Source of the DNA: Hetaerina americana
Taxonomy: Eukaryota; Arthropoda; Insecta; Odonata; Calopterygidae
Assembly: GCA_022747635.1 (NCBI GenBank)
Contig: JAKTNV010000005.1
Span: 36,194,336-36,258,335 of the forward strand
Direction: 5' to 3'
Length of the DNA stretch: 64,000 bases
Shown one piece after another: positions 61,781 through 64,000 of this stretch. The notes below the pieces were generated by a model. It was not told the DNA's origin. It ran no database searches and was given only the letters and a program-made list of their open reading frames with translations. Numbering within the stretch: the stretch's first letter is position 1; each line of letters begins with the position of its first letter. The position numbers were made by a program, and so were the translations under genes.

Positions 61781-61820
61781 TATACACACACACACACATA
61801 CACACGCATATGTATGTATG

Positions 61821-61878
<58 letters not shown>

Positions 61879-61926
61879 CGTGTGTGTGTGTGTGTGTGCG
61901 TGTGTGTGTGTGTGTATAGGTACATA

Positions 61927-61963
<37 letters not shown>
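61781..61963. repeat. Compound microsatellite CA/TATG/TA/TG/TA
   Basis: Consecutive blocks of CA, TATG, TA, TG (with a few CG) and TA repeats. Open frames of alternating residues across it are artefacts. Its 3' edge touches a 33-bp piece resembling the RTE LINE. Confidence 0.97.
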
Positions 61964-61967
<4 letters not shown>

Positions 61968-61996
61968 TGGTATGGTGGGCGAAGAGAGGGGTTTGT
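61964..61996 (+). mobile_element. Tiny RTE LINE fragment
   Basis: TCCTTGGTATGGTGGGCGAA followed by GAGAGGGGTTTGT closely matches the 3' coding part of the RTE copies (about 25455-25487 in the truncated copy, GGTATGGT then GGAAGAGAGGGGTTTGT). Only 33 bp match, so this is a scrap, possibly of a larger lost copy. Confidence 0.55.
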
Positions 61997-62630
61997 ATGT
62001 TTTATGTATGTGTAGGTAGGTATCTTTATTTTGCCAAGTGCTTTTCAAAGGAGAAGTGTATGACATCAAGTGCTAACGTAACGAGGAGTTTCACGACAAA
62101 AAAATGAACGATAAATAATATCTCTGTACTCAGGTGAGAAGGACGCTTCGTGGACACGTTTCCCATATAGACGGATTACTCAGGAAATCTAACTGGATGA
62201 GCTTTTCTGAGGGTGTCCATAGATCTAACTAGAATTAGAACTTAAGAAATAATACACATTCAGCTGAATACTCATCGCATTTTCTTAGCAAAAACCCCGC
62301 CATCGCCTGAGTATGAATATTGAAGTATTCAATTTTCTTTTGACTATGGTCAAGAACTGAGGAATAATGAGCATTTACCTAAAACCTCTCGGTTAGTGAG
62401 TCGATATCTCTTGCTCAATCCATGTGATTTAATCTGCCATTATAGCTTGGGTACCTACATAAATCTCCATATAATTTTGATAATATATATTATTGAATAT
62501 ACGTTATAATTATGGCATCGTATGATAGCATAGCATACAGCATTTAGCATCAATTTTCTCTCAAATATTTCCTAAAATCAGTGGAAATTACTCCATTTAG
62601 TGTTTGTAGCCATTGCTCGACCGTCCGTAA
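61997..62630. other. Intergenic DNA, no gene recognised
   Basis: AT-rich DNA without recognised features. Confidence 0.55.
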
Positions 62631-62633
62631 ATA

Positions 62634-63386
62634 CGAGGGTCATCCGGAAAGTAGTACCCGTTCGTGCCGCATGAAGTGCTGACGACGCGAGTAGCCGCTG
62701 GACGAGGTCAGATAGCTTCAGTGGCTTGTCTGCCTTCTCTGAGCCAAGTTGCGTGACGCTAGCATTGCCTGTGTTGTTTCTGTGATTGTTTACAATGTTT
62801 AAAAAAATTGAGAACGCCGCCAGTTGTGAAGTGAGGGCAGTGATTAAATTCCTCAATGCAAGAAACGTTCGCCCATGTGATATTCATCGCCAATTAAAGG
62901 AGGTGTATGGAGACAATGTAATGGACGAGTCGTCTGTTCGGCGGTGGTGTCGCAACTTCAACATGGGGAGGGGGAACACACACGACGATGAGCGTTCGGA
63001 GAGACCGTCTGTCATTACAGACCAACTGGTGAGCTCAGTTGACGAATTCGTGAGGAACGATCGGCGCGTCACAATTGATGACATCTGTGAGCATTTTCCC
63101 AATGTTTCTCGAACAATTGTTCATGAAATTGTTAAACACCATCTGCATTATGCAAAAATTTGTGCAAGATGGGTCCCTCGCGTATCTCAATGAGCTGGCG
63201 GCGAAGGACTATGCAGCAGGAATACAGAAACTTGTCACACGTTATGACAAATGCCTTAATTTGCTTGGAGATTATGTTGAGAAGTAGTTTAAAGTATCCT
63301 CTTTCAAATAAAATTTTTTATGTTTGTTAATATTTACTTTTGTGTCTTTATTTCACGAACGGGTACTACTTTCCGGATGACCCTCG
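62634..63386 (+). mobile_element. Internally deleted mariner (family A), 753 bp, copy 2
   Basis: Same length, orientation, terminal inverted repeats (62634-62666 and 63354-63386) and internal deletion as the copy at 41126-41878. TA flanks both ends (62632-62633 and 63387-63388). By eye the only difference is G to A at about 62999, changing Gly to Glu in the linker of the encoded fragment. Flanking sequences are unrelated, so this is an independent insertion and not a segmental duplication. Confidence 0.95.
62795..63193 (+). CDS. Truncated mariner transposase: DNA-binding domain only, copy 2
   Basis: A 132-residue frame identical to that at 41287-41685 except for Glu in place of Gly in the DDERSGRPSV linker (here DDERSERPSV). 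In mariner transposases this GRPR/GRPS-like linker lies between the two helix-turn-helix motifs and contacts the minor groove, so the change may weaken binding; that is inference. Both helix-turn-helix motifs are otherwise intact. The catalytic domain is missing, and the C-terminal tail (63168-63287) is out of frame as in the other copy. Confidence 0.78.
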   Translation: MFKKIENAASCEVRAVIKFLNARNVRPCDIHRQLKEVYGDNVMDESSVRRWCRNFNMGRGNTHDDERSERPSVITDQLVSSVDEFVRNDRRVTIDDICEHFPNVSRTIVHEIVKHHLHYAKICARWVPRVSQ

Positions 63387-63389
63387 TAT

Positions 63390-63725
63390 TACTGCTTCAA
63401 AGAGCAAGGTTTTGATTTTTATCAAAACGAATTTCACTGAGTTAGCTGAAATATTAAAGTCGCTAAGTGACAACCATCTGCATTTAAGATCGTACTATTT
63501 TCGATTAAACCTTAAAGCTTATGACAAAGGATTAGTTGTAACAAATATTGATCAACATTCATTTTTATATATTTCTACTCCCTCCAAAGTGGTATAGTAG
63601 AAAGTACGTGTATATCATGAAAAAAATGACTTCGCGATTTTGTCTTAAATTTGCATTTTTAACGCAAAGATTGTTTTACTTTTTTACCTGTTCTTAGCTT
63701 TGATTGAAATTTTGAAGAAACAATG
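63390..63725. other. AT-rich spacer, no gene recognised
   Basis: An open frame runs from inside the mariner end to 63597, but its protein resembles nothing known. Confidence 0.5.
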
Positions 63726-63726
63726 A

Positions 63727-63784
63727 ATATATATATACATATATATATGAAATGAATATAAATAAATAAATATATATATATATG
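63727..63784. repeat. TA-rich microsatellite
   Basis: TA repeats interrupted by AAATGAATATAAATAAATAA. They directly precede the fold-back element. Confidence 0.9.
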
Positions 63785-63792
63785 CATAAACG

Positions 63793-64000
63793 TTAACAGC
63801 AACAAACAATATAAGAACACATAAAAAGATCACTCAAAATTTCGACGGAATTCAGCTCCGTCTTCATCGGAAGAAATAGAAGTAGATGATTACTTCTATT
63901 TCTTCCGATAAAAATGGAGCTGAATTCCGTCGAAATTATCAAGAAATAACGACGTATGAGTGATCTTTCAATGTGTTCTTATATTGTTTGTTGCTGTCAA
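63793..64000. repeat. Long fold-back element with hammerhead-like arms, at window edge
   Basis: Inverted arms of roughly 90-110 bp meet near 63886. Shared blocks are ACAGCAACAAACAATATAAG (outer), AAGATCACTCA, TTTCGACGGAATTCAGCTCC and CGGAAGAAATAGAAGTA (inner). The right arm has about 20 extra bases around 63938-63958. The element may continue past 64000. It has no coding capacity, and a transcript would form a very stable hairpin. Each arm carries a GAAA-ended stem like the elements at 28.5 and 29.1 kb, though the sequences differ. Confidence 0.85.
63828..63870 (-). ncRNA. Hammerhead-ribozyme-like motif in fold-back arm
   Basis: On the minus strand the order is CCGATGA (63864-63870; consensus CTGATGA), one extra A, stem II GACGGA/TCCGTC with a 7-nt loop (63844-63862), GAAA (63840-63843), then TTTTGAGTGATC. 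The layout, including the single extra base before stem II, is the same as at 29191-29226. Stem III and the cleavage triplet are not clear, and the T to C change in the first box should impair activity. Likely a relic or a related non-catalytic palindrome. Confidence 0.3.

Noticed and set aside
61620..62069. Frames of alternating Cys/Val, His/Thr and Ile/Tyr residues
   Set aside because: They are translations of the CA/TG/TA microsatellite.
63340..63597. 85-codon frame starting inside the mariner end
   Set aside because: Its first residues translate the terminal inverted repeat; the rest has no similarity, and the frame crosses the insertion boundary.
1..64000. CRISPR array, bacterial operon, prophage or plasmid functions
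   Set aside because: No regularly spaced direct repeats, no ribosome-binding-site-linked gene strings and no prokaryotic families; all recognised features are eukaryotic transposons.

Overview
The window looks like a stretch of an arthropod genome, most likely an insect. The evidence is an AT-rich background, several mariner-type DNA transposons with TA target sites, RTE-type LINEs, a tRNA-derived SINE, fold-back repeats with hammerhead-like cores, and long TA/TG microsatellites. No rRNA, intact tRNA, CRISPR array, operon or recognisable host protein-coding gene was found. The species cannot be named from the sequence alone.

Layout. 1-7 kb: AT-rich DNA with a decayed minus-strand LINE reverse transcriptase (2330-3060) and an internally deleted mariner (4697-5253). 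7.0-10.5 kb: a nearly full-length but broken RTE-type LINE immediately 3' of a 200-bp TA microsatellite. 10.5-23.6 kb: no recognised genes, with several GC-richer islands in which one strand is nearly all purine. 23.6-33 kb: a transposon graveyard holding a mariner fossil, a 5'-truncated RTE copy, an older diverged RTE copy, two fold-back elements with hammerhead-like cores, and a second nearly full-length RTE copy with a 286-bp TA-rich tract inside it. 33-41 kb: mostly featureless, with one solo mariner end at 36358. 41-64 kb: two 753-bp mariner copies, almost identical, 21.5 kb apart; more purine/pyrimidine islands; a SINE with target-site duplication at 53977-54230; a compound microsatellite; and a third fold-back element running to the right edge.

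How the parts relate. Every mariner copy seen (three families) keeps an N-terminal DNA-binding part and/or C-terminal tail but has lost the central catalytic region. The 753-bp pair must therefore have been moved by a transposase made elsewhere. All RTE copies carry stops, frameshifts or lost catalytic residues, and several sit beside TA-rich tracts. The longest open frames outside transposons lie on the pyrimidine-rich strand of the biased islands, where stop codons are rare by composition, so they are not annotated as genes.
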